Positions 25,609-39,700 of a stretch of 64,000 nucleotides of DNA are shown here, piece after piece (the stretch's first letter is position 1; every line of letters begins with the position of its first letter). Below the pieces are notes generated by a model. The model was given only the letters and a program-made list of their open reading frames with translations, made no database searches and was not told the DNA's origin. The stretch is from Eurosta solidaginis (lineage: Eukaryota > Arthropoda > Insecta > Diptera > Tephritidae). The position numbers were made by a program, and so were the translations under genes. The stretch lies in contig NW_027136979.1 of NCBI RefSeq assembly GCF_040869045.1, forward strand, positions 310,001-374,000, written 5' to 3'.

Positions 25609-27006
25609 GGTTCAATTTCTACGTCATAAAATGGATAAGTGTCCACATCTATTGAACCAAGCAAAATAGAATCGATTTTGTTTTTGCAGATTATAGGTTT
25701 TTATGTGTATATTAATCCACAAGCTGATTCAAGGTTCTATCTCTAACGGTTCAATTTCTACGTCATACTGTGTGGGGTTAACCGACTAAAAGGGATAAGT
25801 GTCCATATCTATTGAACCAAGCAAGATAGAATCGATTTTATTTTTGCAGATTATAAGTTTTTATGTGTATATTAATCCACAAGCTGATCCAAGGTTCTAT
25901 CGCTAACGGTTCAATTTCTACGTCATACTGTGTGGGGTTAACCGACTAAATGGGATAAGTGTCCATATCTATTGAACCAAGCAAGATAGAATCGATTTTG
26001 TTTTTGGATATGGTAGGTTTTTATGTGTATATTAATCCACAAGCTGATCCAAGGTTCTATCGTTAACGGTTCAATTTCTACGTCATACTGTGTGGGGTTA
26101 ACCGACTAAAAGGGATAAGTGTCCATATCTATTGAACCAAGCAAGACAGAATCGATTTTATTTCTGCAGATGGTAGGTTTTTATGTGTGTATTAATCCAC
26201 AAGCTGATCCAAGGTTCTATCGCTAACGGTTCAATTTCTACGTCATAAAAGGGATAAGTGTCCACATCTATTGAACCAAGCAAAATAGAATAGATTTTAT
26301 TTTTGCAGATTATAGGTTTTTATGTGTATATTAGTCCACAAGCTGATCCAAGGTTCTATCGCTAACGGTTCAATTTCTACGTCATACTGTGTGGGGTTAA
26401 CCGACTAAAAGGGATAAGTGTCCATATCTATTGAACCAAGCAAGATAGAATCGATTTTGTTTTTGCAGATGGTAGGTTTTTATGTGTATATTAATCCACA
26501 AGCTGATCCAAGATTCTATCGTTAACGGTTCAATTTCTACGTCATACTGGGTGGGGTTAAACGACTAAAAGGGATAAGTGTCCATATCTATTGAACCAAG
26601 CAAGATAGAATCGAATTTGTTTTTGCAGATGATAGGTTTTTATGTGTATATTAATCCACAAGCTGATCCAAGGTTCTATCGCTAACGGTTCAATTTCTGC
26701 GTCATACTGGGTGGGGTTAACCGACTAAAAGGGATAAGTGTCCATATCTATTGAACCAAGCAAGATAGAATCGAGTTTGTTTTTGCAGATGGTAGGCTTT
26801 TATGTGTATATTAATCCACAAGCTGATCCAAGGTTCTATCGTTAACGGTTCAATTTCTACGTCATACTGTGTGGGGTTAACCGACTAAAAGGGATAAGTG
26901 TCCATATCTATTGAACCAAGCAAGACAGAATCGATTTTATTTCTGCAGGTGGTAGGTTTTTATGTGTGTATTAATCCACAAGCTGATCCAAGCTTCTATC
27001 GCTAAC

Positions 27007-27143
27007 GGTTCAATTTCTACGTCATAAAATGGATAAGTGTCCACATCTATTGAACCAAGTAAAATAGAATCGATTTTATTTTTGCAGATTATAGGTTTTT
27101 ATGTGTATATTAATCCACAAGCTGATAAGGTTCTATCGCTAAC
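27007..27143 (+). repeat. 137-bp S monomer, second copy
   Basis: It has the same 2-bp loss (GCTGATAAGG) as the unit at 19289. In the fourth copy of the domain C unit, after 33261, this S monomer is absent and the flanking L units are joined. Confidence 0.9.
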
Positions 27144-27762
27144 GGTTCAATTTCTACGTCATACTGTGTGGGGTTAACCGACTAAAAGGGATAAGTGTCC
27201 ATATCTATTGAACCAAGCAAGATAGAATCAATTTTATTTTTGCAGATTATAGGTTTTTATGTGTATATTAATCCACAAGCTGATCCAAGGTTCTATCGCT
27301 AACGGTTCAATTTCTACGTCATACTGTGTGGGGTTAACCAACTAAAAGGGATAAGTGTCCATATCTATTGAACCAAGCAAGATAGAATCGATTTTGTTTT
27401 TGGAGATGGTAGGTTTTTATGTGTATATTAATCCACAAGCAGATCCAAGGTTCTATCATTAACGGTTCAATTTCTACGTCATACTGTGTGGGGTTAACCG
27501 ACTAAAAGGGATAAGTGTCCATATCTGTTGAACCCAGCAAGACAGAATCGATTTTATTTCTGCAGATGGTAGGTTTTTATGTGTGTATTAATCCACAAGT
27601 TGATCCAAGGTTCTATCGCTAACGGTTCAATTTCTACGTCATAAAAGGGATAAGTGTCCACAACTATTGAACCAAGCAAAATAGAATCGATTTTATTTTT
27701 GCAGATTATAGGTTTTTATGTGTATATTAATCCACAAGCTGATCCAAGGTTCTATCGCTAAC

Positions 27763-29522
27763 GGTTCAATTTCTACGTCATACTGGTTGGGGTTAACCGA
27801 CTAAAAGGGATAAGTGTCCATATCTATTGAACCAAGCAAAATAGAATCGATTTTATTTTTGCAGATTATAGGTTTTTATGTGTATATTAATCCACAAGCT
27901 GATCCAAGGTTCTATCGTTAACGGTTCAATTTCTACGTCATACTGGGTGGGGTTAAACGACTAAAAGGGATAAGTGTCCATATCTATTGAACCAAGCAAG
28001 ATAGAATCGATTTTGTTTTTGCAGATTATAGGCTTTTATGTGTATATTAATCCAAAAGCTGATCCAAGGTTCTATCGCTAACGGTTCAATTTCTACGTCA
28101 TACTGGTTGGGGTTAACCGACTAAAAGGGATAAGTGTCCATATCTATTGAACCAAGCAAGATAGAATCGATTTTGTTTTTGCAGATTATAGGTTTTTATG
28201 TGCATATTAATCCACAAGCTGATACAAGGTTTTTTCGCTAACGGTTCAATTTCTACGTCATACTGTGTGGGGTTAACCGACTAAAAGGGATAAGTGTCCA
28301 TATCTATTGAATCAAGCAAGACAGAATCGATTTTATTTCTGCAGATGGTAGGTTTTTATGTGTGTATTAATCCACAAGCTGATCCAAGGTTCTATCGCTA
28401 ACGGTTCAATTTCTACGTCATACTGGTTGGGGTTAACCGACTAAAAGGGATAAGTGTCCATATCTATTGAACCAAGCAAAATAGAATCGATTTTATTTTT
28501 GCAGATTATAGGTTTTTATGTGTATATTAATCCACAAGCTGATCCAAGGTTCTATCGTTAACGGTTCAATTTCTACGTCATACTGGGTGGGGTTAAACGA
28601 CTAAAAGGGATAAGTGTCCATATCTATTGAACCAAGCAAAATAGAATCGATTTTATTTTTGCAGATTATAGGTTTTTATGTGTATATTAATCCACAAGCT
28701 GATCCAAGGTTCTATCGTTAACGGTTCAATTTCTACGTCATACTGGGTGGGGTTAAACGACTAAAAGGGATAAGTGTCCATATCTATTGAACCAAGCAAG
28801 ATAGAATCGATTTTGTTTTTGCAGATTATAGGCTTTTATGTGTATATTAATCCAAAAGCTGATCCAAGGTTCTATCGCTAACGGTTCAATTTCTACGTCT
28901 TACTGGTTGGGGTTAACCGACTAAAAGGGATAAGTGTCCATATCTATTGAACCAAGCAAAATAGAATCGATTTTATTTTTGCAGATTATAGGTTTTTATG
29001 TGTATATTAATCCATAAGCTGATCCAAGGTTCTATCGTTAACGGTTCAATTTCTACGTCATACTGGGTGGGGTTAAACGACTAAAAGGGGTAAGTGTCCA
29101 TATCTATTGAACCAAGCAAGATAGAATCGATTTTGTTTTTGCAGATTATAGGCTTTTATGTGTATATTAATCCAAAAGCTGATCCAAGGTTCTATCGCTA
29201 ACGGTTCAATTTCTACGTCATACTGGTTGGGGTTAACCGACTAAAAGGGATAAGTGTCCATATCTATTGAACCAAGCAAGATAGAATCGATTTTGTTTTT
29301 GCAGATTATAGGTTTTTATGTGCATATTAATCCACAAGCTGATACAAGGTTTTTTCGCTAACGGTTCAATTTCTACGTCATACTGTGTGGGGTTAACCGA
29401 CTAAAAGGGATAAGTGTCCATATCTATTGAATCAAGCAAGACAGAATCGATTTTATTTCTGCAGATGGTAGGTTTTTATGTGTGTATTAATCCACAAGCT
29501 GATCCAAGGTTCTATCGCTAAC
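27763..29522 (+). repeat. Local L-only amplification (11 monomers)
   Basis: Eleven consecutive L units are built from a four-monomer set: CTGGTTGGGG-type, TTAAACGAC-type with CCAAAAGCTG, CTGGTTGGGG-type with GTGCATATT, and a PstI-type with GAATCAAGCA. Complete sets are at 27763-28402 and 28883-29522 (shift 1120 bp), with a partial set of three units between them. The other domain C copies have only one set at this place, so it expanded here alone. Confidence 0.8.
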
Positions 29523-31956
29523 GGTTCAATTTCTACGTCATAAAAGGGATAAGTGTCCACATCTATTGAACCAAGCAAAATAGAATCGATTTTATTTTTG
29601 CAGATTATAGGTTTTTATGTGTATATTAATCCACAAGCTGATCCAAGGTTCTATCATTAACGGTTCAATTTCTACGTCATACTGTGTGGGGTTAACCGAC
29701 TAAAAGGGATAAGTGTCCATATCTATTGAACCAAGCAAGACAGAATCGATTTTATTTCTGCAGATGGTAGGTTTTTATGTGTGTATTAATCCACAAGCTG
29801 ATCCAAGGTTCTATCGCTAACGGTTCAATTTCTACGTCATAAAAGGGATAAGTGTCCACATCTATTGAACCAAGCAAAATACAATCGATTTTATTTTTGC
29901 AGATTATAGGTTTTTATGTGTATATTAATCCACAAGCTGATCCAAGGTTCTATCGCTAACGGTTCAATTTCTACGTCATACTGTGTGGGGTTAACCGACT
30001 AAAAGGGATAAGTGTCCATATCTATTGAACCAAGCAAGATAGAATCGATTTTGTTTTTGCAGATGATAGGTTTTTATGTGTATATTAATCCACAAGCCGA
30101 TCCAAGGTTCTATCGCTAACGGTTCAGTTTCTACGTCATAAAATGGATAAGTGTCCACATCTATTGAACCAAGCAAAATAGAATCGATTTTATTTTTGCA
30201 GATTATAGGTTTTTATGTGTATATTAATCCACAAGCTGATTCAAGGTTCTATCGCTAACGGTTGAATTTCTACATCATAAAATGGATAAGTGTCCACATC
30301 TATTGAACCAAGCAAAATAGAATCGATTTTATTTTTGCAGATTATAGGTTTTTATGTGTATATTAATCCACAAGCTGATCCAAGGTTCTATCGCTAACGG
30401 TTCAATTTCTACGTCATACTGTGTGGGGTTAACCGACTAAAAGGGATAAGTGTCCATATCTATTGAACCAAGCAAGATAGAATCGATTTTGTTCTTGCAG
30501 ATGATAGGTTTTTATGTGTATATTAATCCACAAGCCGATCCAAGGTTCTATCGCTAACGGTTCAATTTCTACGTCATAAAATGGATAAGTGTCCACATCT
30601 ATTGAACCAAGCAAAATAGAATCGACTTTATTTTTGCAGATTATAGGTTTTTATGTGTGTATTAATCCACAAGCTGATCCAAGCTTCTATCGCTAACGGT
30701 TCAATTTCTACGTCATAAAATGGACAAGTGTCCACATCTATTGAACCAAGGAAAATAGAATCGATTTTATTTTTGCAGATTGTAGGTTTTTATGTGTATA
30801 TTAATCCACAAGCTGATTCAAGGTTCTATCGCTAACGGTTCAATTTCTACGTCATACTGTGTGGGGTTAACCGACTAAAAGGGATAAGTGTCCATATCTA
30901 TTGAACCAAGCAAGATAGAATCGATTTTATTTTTGCAGATTATAGGTTTTTATGTGTATATTAATCCACAAGTTGATCCAAGGTTCTATCGCTAACGGTT
31001 CAATTTCTACGTCATACTGTGTGGGGTTAACCAACTAAAAGGGATAAGTGTCCATATCTATTGAACCAAGCAAGATAGAATCGATTTTGTTTTTGGAGAT
31101 GGTAGGTTTTTATGTGTATATTAATCCACAAGCTGATCCAAGGTTCTATCATTAACGGTTCAATTTCTACGTCATACTGTTTGGGGTTAACCGACTAAAA
31201 GGGATAAGTGTCCATATCTGTTGAACCAAGCAAGACAGAATCGATTTTATTTCTGCAGATTGTAGGTTTTTATGTGTATATTAATCCACAAGCTGATTCA
31301 AGGTTCTATCGCTAACGGTTCAATTTCTACGTCATACTGTGTGGGGTTAACCGACTAAAAGGGATAAGTGTCCATATCTATTGAACCAAGCAAGATAGAA
31401 TCGATTTTGTTTTTGCAGATGGTAGGTTTTTATGTGTATATTAATCCACAAGCTGATCCAAGGTTCTATCGTTAACGGTTCGATTTCTACGTCATACTGG
31501 GTGGGGTTAAACGACTAAAAGGGATAAGTGTCCATATCTATTGAACCAAGCAAGATAGAATCGATTTTGTTTTTGCAGATTATAGGCTTTTATGTGTATA
31601 TTAATCCAAAAGCTGATCCAAGGCTCTATCGCTAACGGTTCAATTTCTACGTCAAACTGGGTGGGGTTAACCGACTAAAAGGGATAAGTGTCCATATCTA
31701 TTGAACCAAGCAAGATAGAATCGATTTTGTTTTTGCAGATTATAGGTTTTTATGTGTATATTAATCCACAAGCTTATCCAAGGTTTTTTCGCTAACGGTT
31801 CAATTTCTACGTCAAACTGGGTGGGGTTAACCGACTAAAAGGGATAAGTGTCCATATCTATTGAACCAAGCAAGACAGAATCGATTTTATTTTTGCAGAC
31901 GGTAGGTTTTTATGTGTATATTAATCCACAAGCCGATCCAAGGTTCAATCGTTAAC

Positions 31957-32022
31957 GGTTCAATTTCTACGTCATACTGTGTGGGGTTAACCGACTAAAA
32001 GGGATAAGTTTCTATCCCTAAC
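31957..32022 (+). repeat. 66-bp truncated monomer, copy 4
   Basis: The junction is the same as in the other three copies. It lies 6414 bp after copy 3, and its flanking monomers match those of copy 2 at a shift of 8838 bp. No fifth copy appears further right, so the marker is confined to domain C. Confidence 0.93.
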
Positions 32023-35000
32023 GGTTCAATTTCTACGTCATAAAATGGATAAGTGTCCACATCTATTGAACCAAGCAAAATAGAATCGATTTTGTTTTTG
32101 CAGATTATAGGTTTTTATGTGTATATTAATCCACAAGCTGATTCAAGGTTCTATCGCTAACGGTTCAATTTCTACGTCATACTGTGTGGGGTTAACCGAC
32201 TAAAAGGGATAAGTGTCCATATCTATTGAACTAAGCAAGATAGAATCGATTTTATTTTTGCAGATTATAGGTTTTTATGTGTATATTAATCCACAAGCTG
32301 ATCCAAGGTTCTATCGCTAACGGTTAAATTTCTACGTCATACTGTGTGGGGTTAACCGACTAAAAGGGATAAGTGTCCATATCTATTGAACCAAGCAAGA
32401 TAGAATCGATTTTGTTTTTGGATATGGTAGGTTTTTATGTGTATATTAATCCACAAGCTGATCCAAGGTTCTATCGTTAACGGTTCAATTTCTACGTCAT
32501 ACTGTGTGGGGTTAACCGACTAAAAGGGATAAGTGTCCATATCTATTGAACCAAGCAAGACAGAATCGATTTTATTTCTGCAGATGGTAGGTTTTTATGT
32601 GTGTATTAATCCACAAGCTGATCCAAGGTTCTATAGCTAACGGTTCAATTTCTACGTCATAAAAGGGATAAGTGTCCACATCTATTGAACCAAGCAAAAT
32701 AGAATCGATTTTATTTTTGCAGATTATAGGTTTTTATGTGTATATTAGTCCACAAGCTGATCCAAGGTTCTATCGCTAACGGTTCAATTTCTACGTCATA
32801 CTGTGTGGGGTTAACCGACTAAAAGGGATAAGTGTCCATATCTATTGAACCAAGCAAGATAGAATCGATTTTGTTTTTGCAGATGGTAGGTTTTTATGTG
32901 TATATTAATCCACAAGCTGATCCAAGATTCTATCGTTAACGGTTCAATTTCTACGTCATACTGGGTGGGGTTAAACGACTAAAAGGGATAAGTGTCCATA
33001 TCTATTGAACCAAGCAAGATAGAATCGAATTTGTTTTTGCAGATGATAGGATTTTATGTGTATATTAATCCACAAGCTGACCCAAGGTTCTATCGCTAAC
33101 GGTTCAATTTCTGCGTCATACTGGGTGGGGTTAACCGACTAAAAGGGATAAGTGTCCATATCTATTGAACCAAGCAAGATAGAATCGATTTTGTTTTTGC
33201 AGATGGTAGGCTTTTATGTGTATATTAATCCACAAGCTGATCCAAGATTCTATCGTTAACGGTTCAATTTCTACGTCATACTGTGTGGGGTTAACCGACT
33301 AAAAGGGATAAGTGTCCATATCTATTGAACCAAGCAAGACAGAATCGATTTTATTTCTGCAGGTGGTAGGTTTTTATGTGTGTATTAATCCACAAGCTGA
33401 TCCAAGCTTCTATCGCTAACGGTTCAATTTCTACGTCATACTGTGTGGGGTTAACCGACTAAAAGGGATAAGTGTCCATATCTATTGAACCAAGCAAGAT
33501 AGAATCGATTTTATTTTTGCAGATTATAGGCTTTTATGTGTATATTAATCCACAAGCTGATCCAAGGTTCTATCGCTAACGGTTCAATTTCTACGTCATA
33601 CTGTGTGGGGTTAACCAACTAAAAGGGATAAGTGTCCATATCTATTGAACCAAGCAAGATAGAATCGATTTTGTTTTTGGAGATGGTAGGTTTTTATGTG
33701 TATATTAATCCACAAGCAGATCCAAGGTTCTATCATTAACGGTTCAATTTCTACGTCATACTGTGTGGGGTTAACCGACTAAAAGGGATAAGTGTCCATA
33801 TCTGTTGAACCCAGCAAGACAGAATCGATTTTATTTCTGCAGATGGTAGGTTTTTATGTGTGTATTAATCCACAAGTTGATCCAAGGTTCTATCGCTAAC
33901 GGTTCAATTTCTACGTCATAAAAGGGATAAGTGTCCACATCTATTGAACCAAGCAAAATAGAATCGATTTTATTTTTGCAGATTATAGGTTTTTATGTGT
34001 ATATTAATCCACAAGCTGATCCAAGGTTCTATCGCTAACGGTTCAATTTCTACGTCATACTGTGTGGGGTTAACCGACTAAAAGGGATAAGTGTCCATAT
34101 CTATTGAACCAAGCAAGATAGAATCGATTTTGTTTTTGCAGATTATAGGCTTTTATGTGTATATTAATCCAAAAGCTGATCCAAGGTTCTATCGCTAACG
34201 GTTCAATTTCTACGTCATACTGGTTGGGGTTAACCGACTAAAAGGGATAAGTGTCCATATCTATTGAACCAAGCAAAATAGAATCGATTTTATTTTTGCA
34301 GATTATAGGTTTTTATGTGTATATTAATCCACAAGCTGATCCAAGGTTCTATCGTTAACGGTTCAATTTCTACGTCATACTGGGTGGGGTTAAACGACTA
34401 AAAGGGATAAGTGTCCATATCTATTGAACCAAGCAAGATAGAATCGATTTTGTTTTTGCAGATTATAGGCTTTTATGTGTATATTAATCCAAAAGCTGAT
34501 CCAAGGTTCTATCGCTAACGGTTCAATTTCTACGTCATACTGGTTGGGGTTAACCGACTAAAAGGGATAAGTGTCCATATCTATTGAACCAAGCAAGATA
34601 GAATCGATTTTGTTTTTGCAGATTATAGGTTTTTATGTGCATATTAATCCACAAGCTGATACAAGGTTTTTTCGCTAACGGTTCAATTTCTACGTCATAC
34701 TGTGTGGGGTTAACCGACTAAAAGGGATAAGTGTCCATATCTATTGAATCAAGCAAGACAGAATCGATTTTATTTCTGCAGATGGTAGGTTTTTATGTGT
34801 GTATTAATCCACAAGCTGATCCAAGGTTCTATCGCTAACGGTTCAATTTCTACGTCATAAAAGGGATAAGTGTCCACATCTATTGAACCAAGCAAAATAG
34901 AATCGATTTTATTTTTGCAGATTATAGGTTTTTATGTGTATATTAATCCACAAGCTGATCCAAGGTTCTATCATTAACGGTTCAATTTCTACGTCATACT

Positions 35001-36793
35001 GTGTGGGGTTAACCGACTAAAAGGGATAAGTGTCCATATCTATTGAACCAAGCAAGATAGAATCGATTTTGTTTTTGCAGATGGTAGGTTTTTATTCATA
35101 TATTAATCCACAAGCTGATCCAAGGTTCTATCATTAACGGTTCAATTTCTACGTCATACTGTGTGGGGTTAACCGACTAAAAGGGATAAGTGTCCATATC
35201 TATTGAACCAAGCAAGACAGAATCGATTTTATTTCTGCAGATGGTAGGTTTTTATGTGTGTATTAATCCACAAGCTGATCCAAAGTTCTATCGCTAACGG
35301 TTCAATTTCTACGTCATAAAAGGGATAAGTGTCCACATCTATTGAACCAAGCAAAATACAATCGATTTTATTTTTGCAGATTATAGGTTTTTATGTGTAT
35401 ATTAATCCACAAGCTGATCCAAGGTTCTATCGCTAACGGTTCAATTTCTACGTCATACTGTGTGGGGTTAACCGACTAAAAGGGATAAGTGTCCATATCT
35501 ATTGAACCAAGCAAGATAGAATCGATTTTGTTTTTGCAGATGATAGGTTTTTATGTGTATATTAATCCACAAGCCGATCCAAGGTTCTATCGCTAACGGT
35601 TCAGTTTCTACGTCATAAAATGGATAAGTGTCCACATCTATTGAACCAAGCAAAATAGAATCGATTTTATTTTTGCAGATTATAGGTTTTTATGTGTATA
35701 TTAATCCACAAGCTGATTCAAGGTTCTATCGCTAACGGTTGAATTTCTACATCATAAAATGGATAAGTGTCCACATCTATTGAACCAAGCAAAATAGAAT
35801 CGATTTTATTTTTGCAGATTATAGGTTTTTATGTGTATATTAATCCACAAGCTGATCCAAGGTTCTATCGCTAACGGTTCAATTTCTACGTCATACTGTG
35901 TGGGGTTAACCGACTAAAAGGGATAAGTGTCCATATCTATTGAACCAAGCAAGATAGAATCGATTTTGTTTTTGCAGATGATAGGTTTTTATGTGTATAT
36001 TAATCCACAAGCCGATCCAAGGTTCTATCGCTAACGGTTCAATTTCTACGTCATAAAATGGATAAGTGTCCACATCTATTGAACCAAGCAAAATAGAATC
36101 GACTTTATTTTTGCAGATTATAGGTTTTTATGTGTGTATTAATCCACAAGCTGATCCAAGCTTCTATCGCTAACGGTTCAATTTCTACGTCATAAAATGG
36201 ATAAGTGTCCACATCTGTTGAACCAAGGAAAATAGAATCGATTTTATTTTTGCAGATTGTAGGTTTTTATGTGTATATTAATCCACAAGCTGATTCAAGG
36301 TTCTATCGCTAACGGTTCAATTTCTACGTCATACTGTGTGGGGTTAACCGACTAAAAGGGATAAGTGTCCATATCTATTGAACCAAGCAAGATAGAATCG
36401 ATTTTATTTTTGCAGATTATAGGTTTTTATGTGTATATTAATCCACAAGTTGATCCAAGGTTCTATCGCTAACGGTTCAATTTCTACGTCATACTGTGTG
36501 GGGTTAACCAACTAAAAGGGATAAGTGTCCATATCTATTGAACCAAGCAAGATAGAATCGATTTTGTTTTTGGAGATGGTAGGTTTTTATGTGTATATTA
36601 ATCCACAAGCTGATCCAAGGTTCTATCATTAACGGTTCAATTTCTACGTCATACTGTTTGGGGTTAACCGACTAAAAGGGATAAGTGTCCATATCTGTTG
36701 AACCAAGCAAGACAGAATCGATTTTATTTCTGCAGATGGTAGGTTTTTATGTGTGTATTAATCCACAAGCTGATCCAAGGTTCTATCGCTAAC
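31957..36793 (+). repeat. Domain C HOR copy 4, running into domain D
   Basis: From the last 66-bp marker the unit follows copy 1 through the single-S and L SS L SS clusters (35438-36313). It then reaches ACTGTTTGGGG (36634), a unit shared with copy 3 at 31157. No fifth marker follows. From 35876 onward the sequence also belongs to the 8304-bp duplication of domain D, so this is the junction of the two domains. Confidence 0.78.
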
Positions 36794-39700
36794 GGTTCAA
36801 TTTCTACGTCATAAAAGGGATAAGTGTCCACATCTATTGAACCAAGCAAAATAGAATCTATTTTATTTTTGCAGATTATAGGTTTTTATGTGTATATTTA
36901 TCCACAAGCTGATCCAAGGTTCTATCGCTAACGGTTCAATTTCTACGTCATACTGTGTGGGGTTAACCGACTAAAAGGGATAAGTGTCCATATCTATTGA
37001 ACTAAGCAAGATAGAATCGATTTTGTTTTTGCAGATGGTAGGTTTTTATGTGTATATTAATCCACAAGCTGATCCAAGGTTCTATCGTTAACGGTTCAAT
37101 TTCTACGTCATACTGGGTGGGATTAAACGACTAAAAGGGATAAGTGTCCATATCTATTGAACCAAGCAAGATAGAATCGATTTTGTTTTTGCAGATTATA
37201 GGCTTTTATGTGTATATTAATCCAAAAGCTGATCCAAGGTTCTATCGCTAACGGTTCAATTTCTACGTCATACTGGTTGGGGTTAACCGACTAAAAGGGA
37301 TAAGTGTCCATATCTATTGAACCAAGCAAGATAGAATCGATTTTGTTTTTGCAGATTATAGGTTTTTATGTGTATATTAATCCACAAGCTGATCCAAGGT
37401 TTTTTCGCTAACGGTTCAATTTCTACGTCACACTGTGTGGGGTTAACCGACTAAAAGGGATAAGTGTCCATATCTATTGAACCAAGCAAGACAGAATCGA
37501 TTTTATTTCTGCAGATGGTAGGTTTTTATGTGTGTATTAATCCACAAGCTGATCCAAGGTTCTATCGCTAACGGTTCAATTTCTACGTCATACTGTGTGG
37601 GGTTAACCGACTAAAGGGGTTAAGTGTCCATATCTATTGAACCAAGCAAGATAGAATCGATTTTGTTTTTGCAGATGGTAGGTTTTTATGCGTATATTAA
37701 TACACAAGCTGATCCAAGGTTCTATCATTAACGGTTCAATTTCTACGTCATACTGTGTGGGGTTAACCGACTAAAAGGGATAAGTGTCCATATCTATTGA
37801 ACCAAGCAAGACAGAATCGATTTTATTTCTGCAGATGGTAGGTTTTTATGTGTGTATTAATCCACAAGCTGATCCAAGGTTCTATCGCTAACGGTTCAAT
37901 TTCTACGTCATAAAAGGGATAAGTGTCCACATCTATTGAACCAAGCAAAATAGAATCGATTTTATTTTTGCAGATTATAGGTTTTTATGTGTATATTAAT
38001 CCACAAGCTGATCCAAGGTTCTATCATTAACGGTTCAATTTCTACGTCATACTGTGTGGGGTTAACCGACTAAAAGGGATAAGTGTCCATATCTATTGAA
38101 CCAAGCAAGACAGAATCGATTTTATTTCTGCAGATGGTAGGTTTTTATGTGTGTATTAATCCACAAGCTGATCCAAGGTTCTATCGCTAACGGTTCAATT
38201 TCTACGTCATAAAAGGGATAAGTGTCCACATCTATTGAACCAAGCAAAATAGAATCGATTTTATTTTTGCAGATTATAGGTTTTTATGTGTACATTAATC
38301 CACAAGCTGATCCAAGGTTCTATCATTAACGGTTCAATTTCTACGTCATACTGTGTGGGGTTAACCGACTAAAAGGGTTAAGTGTCCATATCTATTGAAC
38401 CAAGCAAGATAGAATCGATTTTGTTTTTGCAGATGGTAGGTTTTTATGCGTATATTAATACACAAGCTGATCCAAGGTTCTATCATTAACGGTTCAATTT
38501 CTACGTCATACTGTGTGGGGTTAACCGACTAAAAGGGTTAAGTGTCCATATCTATTGAACCAAGCAAGATAGAATCGATTTTGTTTTTGCAGATGGTAGG
38601 TTTTTATGCGTATATTAATACACAAGCTGATCCAAGGTTCTATCGCTAACGGTTCAATTTCTACGTCATACTGTGTGGGGTTAACCGACTAAAAGGGATA
38701 AGTGTCCATATCTATTGAACCAAGCAAGATAGAATCGATTTTGTTTTTGCAGATTATAGGCTTTTATGTGTATATTAATCCAAAAGCTGATCCAAGGTTC
38801 TATCGCTAACGGTTCAATTTCTACGTCATACTAGTTGGGGTTAACCGACTAAAAGGGATAAGTGTCCATATCTATTGAACCAAGCAAAATAGAATCGATT
38901 TTATTTTTGCAGATTATAGGTTTTTATGTGTATATTAATCCACAAGCTGATCCAAGGTTCTATCGTTAACGGTTCAATTTCTACGTCATACTGGGTGGGG
39001 TTAAACGACTAAAAGGGATGAGTGTCCATATCTATTGAACCAAGCAAGATAGAATCGATTTTGTTTTTGCAGATTATAGGCTTTTATGTGTATATTAATC
39101 CAAAAGCTGATCCAAGGTTCTATCGCTAACGGTTCAATTTCTACGTCATACTGGTTGGGGTTAACCGACTAAAAGGGATAAGTGTCCATATCTATTGAAC
39201 CAAGCAAGATAGAATCGATTTTGTTTTTGCAGATTATAGGTTTTTATGTGCATATTAATCCACAAGCTGATCCAAGGTTTTTTCGCTAACGGTTCAATTT
39301 CTACGTCATACTGTGTGGGGTTAACCGACTAAAAGGGATAAGTGTCCATATCTATTGAATCAAGCAAGACAGAATCGATTTTATTTCTGCAGATGGTAGG
39401 TTTTTATGTGTGTATTAATCCACAAGCTGATCCAAGGTTCTATCGCTAACGGTTCAATTTCTACGTCATAAAAGGGATAAGTGTCCACATCTATTGAACC
39501 AAGCAAAATAGAATCGATTTTATTTTTGCAGATTATAGGTTTTTATGTGTATATTAATCCACAAGCTGATCCAAGGTTCTATCATTAACGGTTCAATTTC
39601 TACGTCATACTGTGTGGGGTTAACCGACTAAAAGGGGTAAGTGTCCATATCTATTGAACCAAGCAAGATAGAATCGATTTTGTTTTTGCAGATGGTAGGT

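Larger units (their letters stand above)
25543..31956 (+). repeat. Domain C HOR copy 3 (6414 bp)
   Basis: It follows copy 1 monomer by monomer at a shift of 7718 up to about 27762, then loses one L unit. It then gains six L monomers (960 bp) in the 27763-29522 region, loses one near 29662, and gains two near 31000-31476. The final four units before the next 66-bp marker match copy 1 again. The unit shows whole-monomer insertions and deletions with few base changes. Confidence 0.8.
17345..35875 (+). repeat. Domain C: composite HOR marked by a 66-bp monomer
   Basis: Four copies of a 66-bp truncated monomer (17825, 23119, 25543 and 31957) give unit lengths of 5294, 2424 and 6414 bp. Each is followed by a CATAAAATGG-type S unit, and the first, third and fourth lead into a long shared order of subtypes. 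A segment of about 3.5 kb starting at 16566 recurs at 24284 (shift 7718), with about ten differences seen by eye. Several whole-monomer gains and losses separate the copies, as expected from unequal exchange. Confidence 0.85.
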
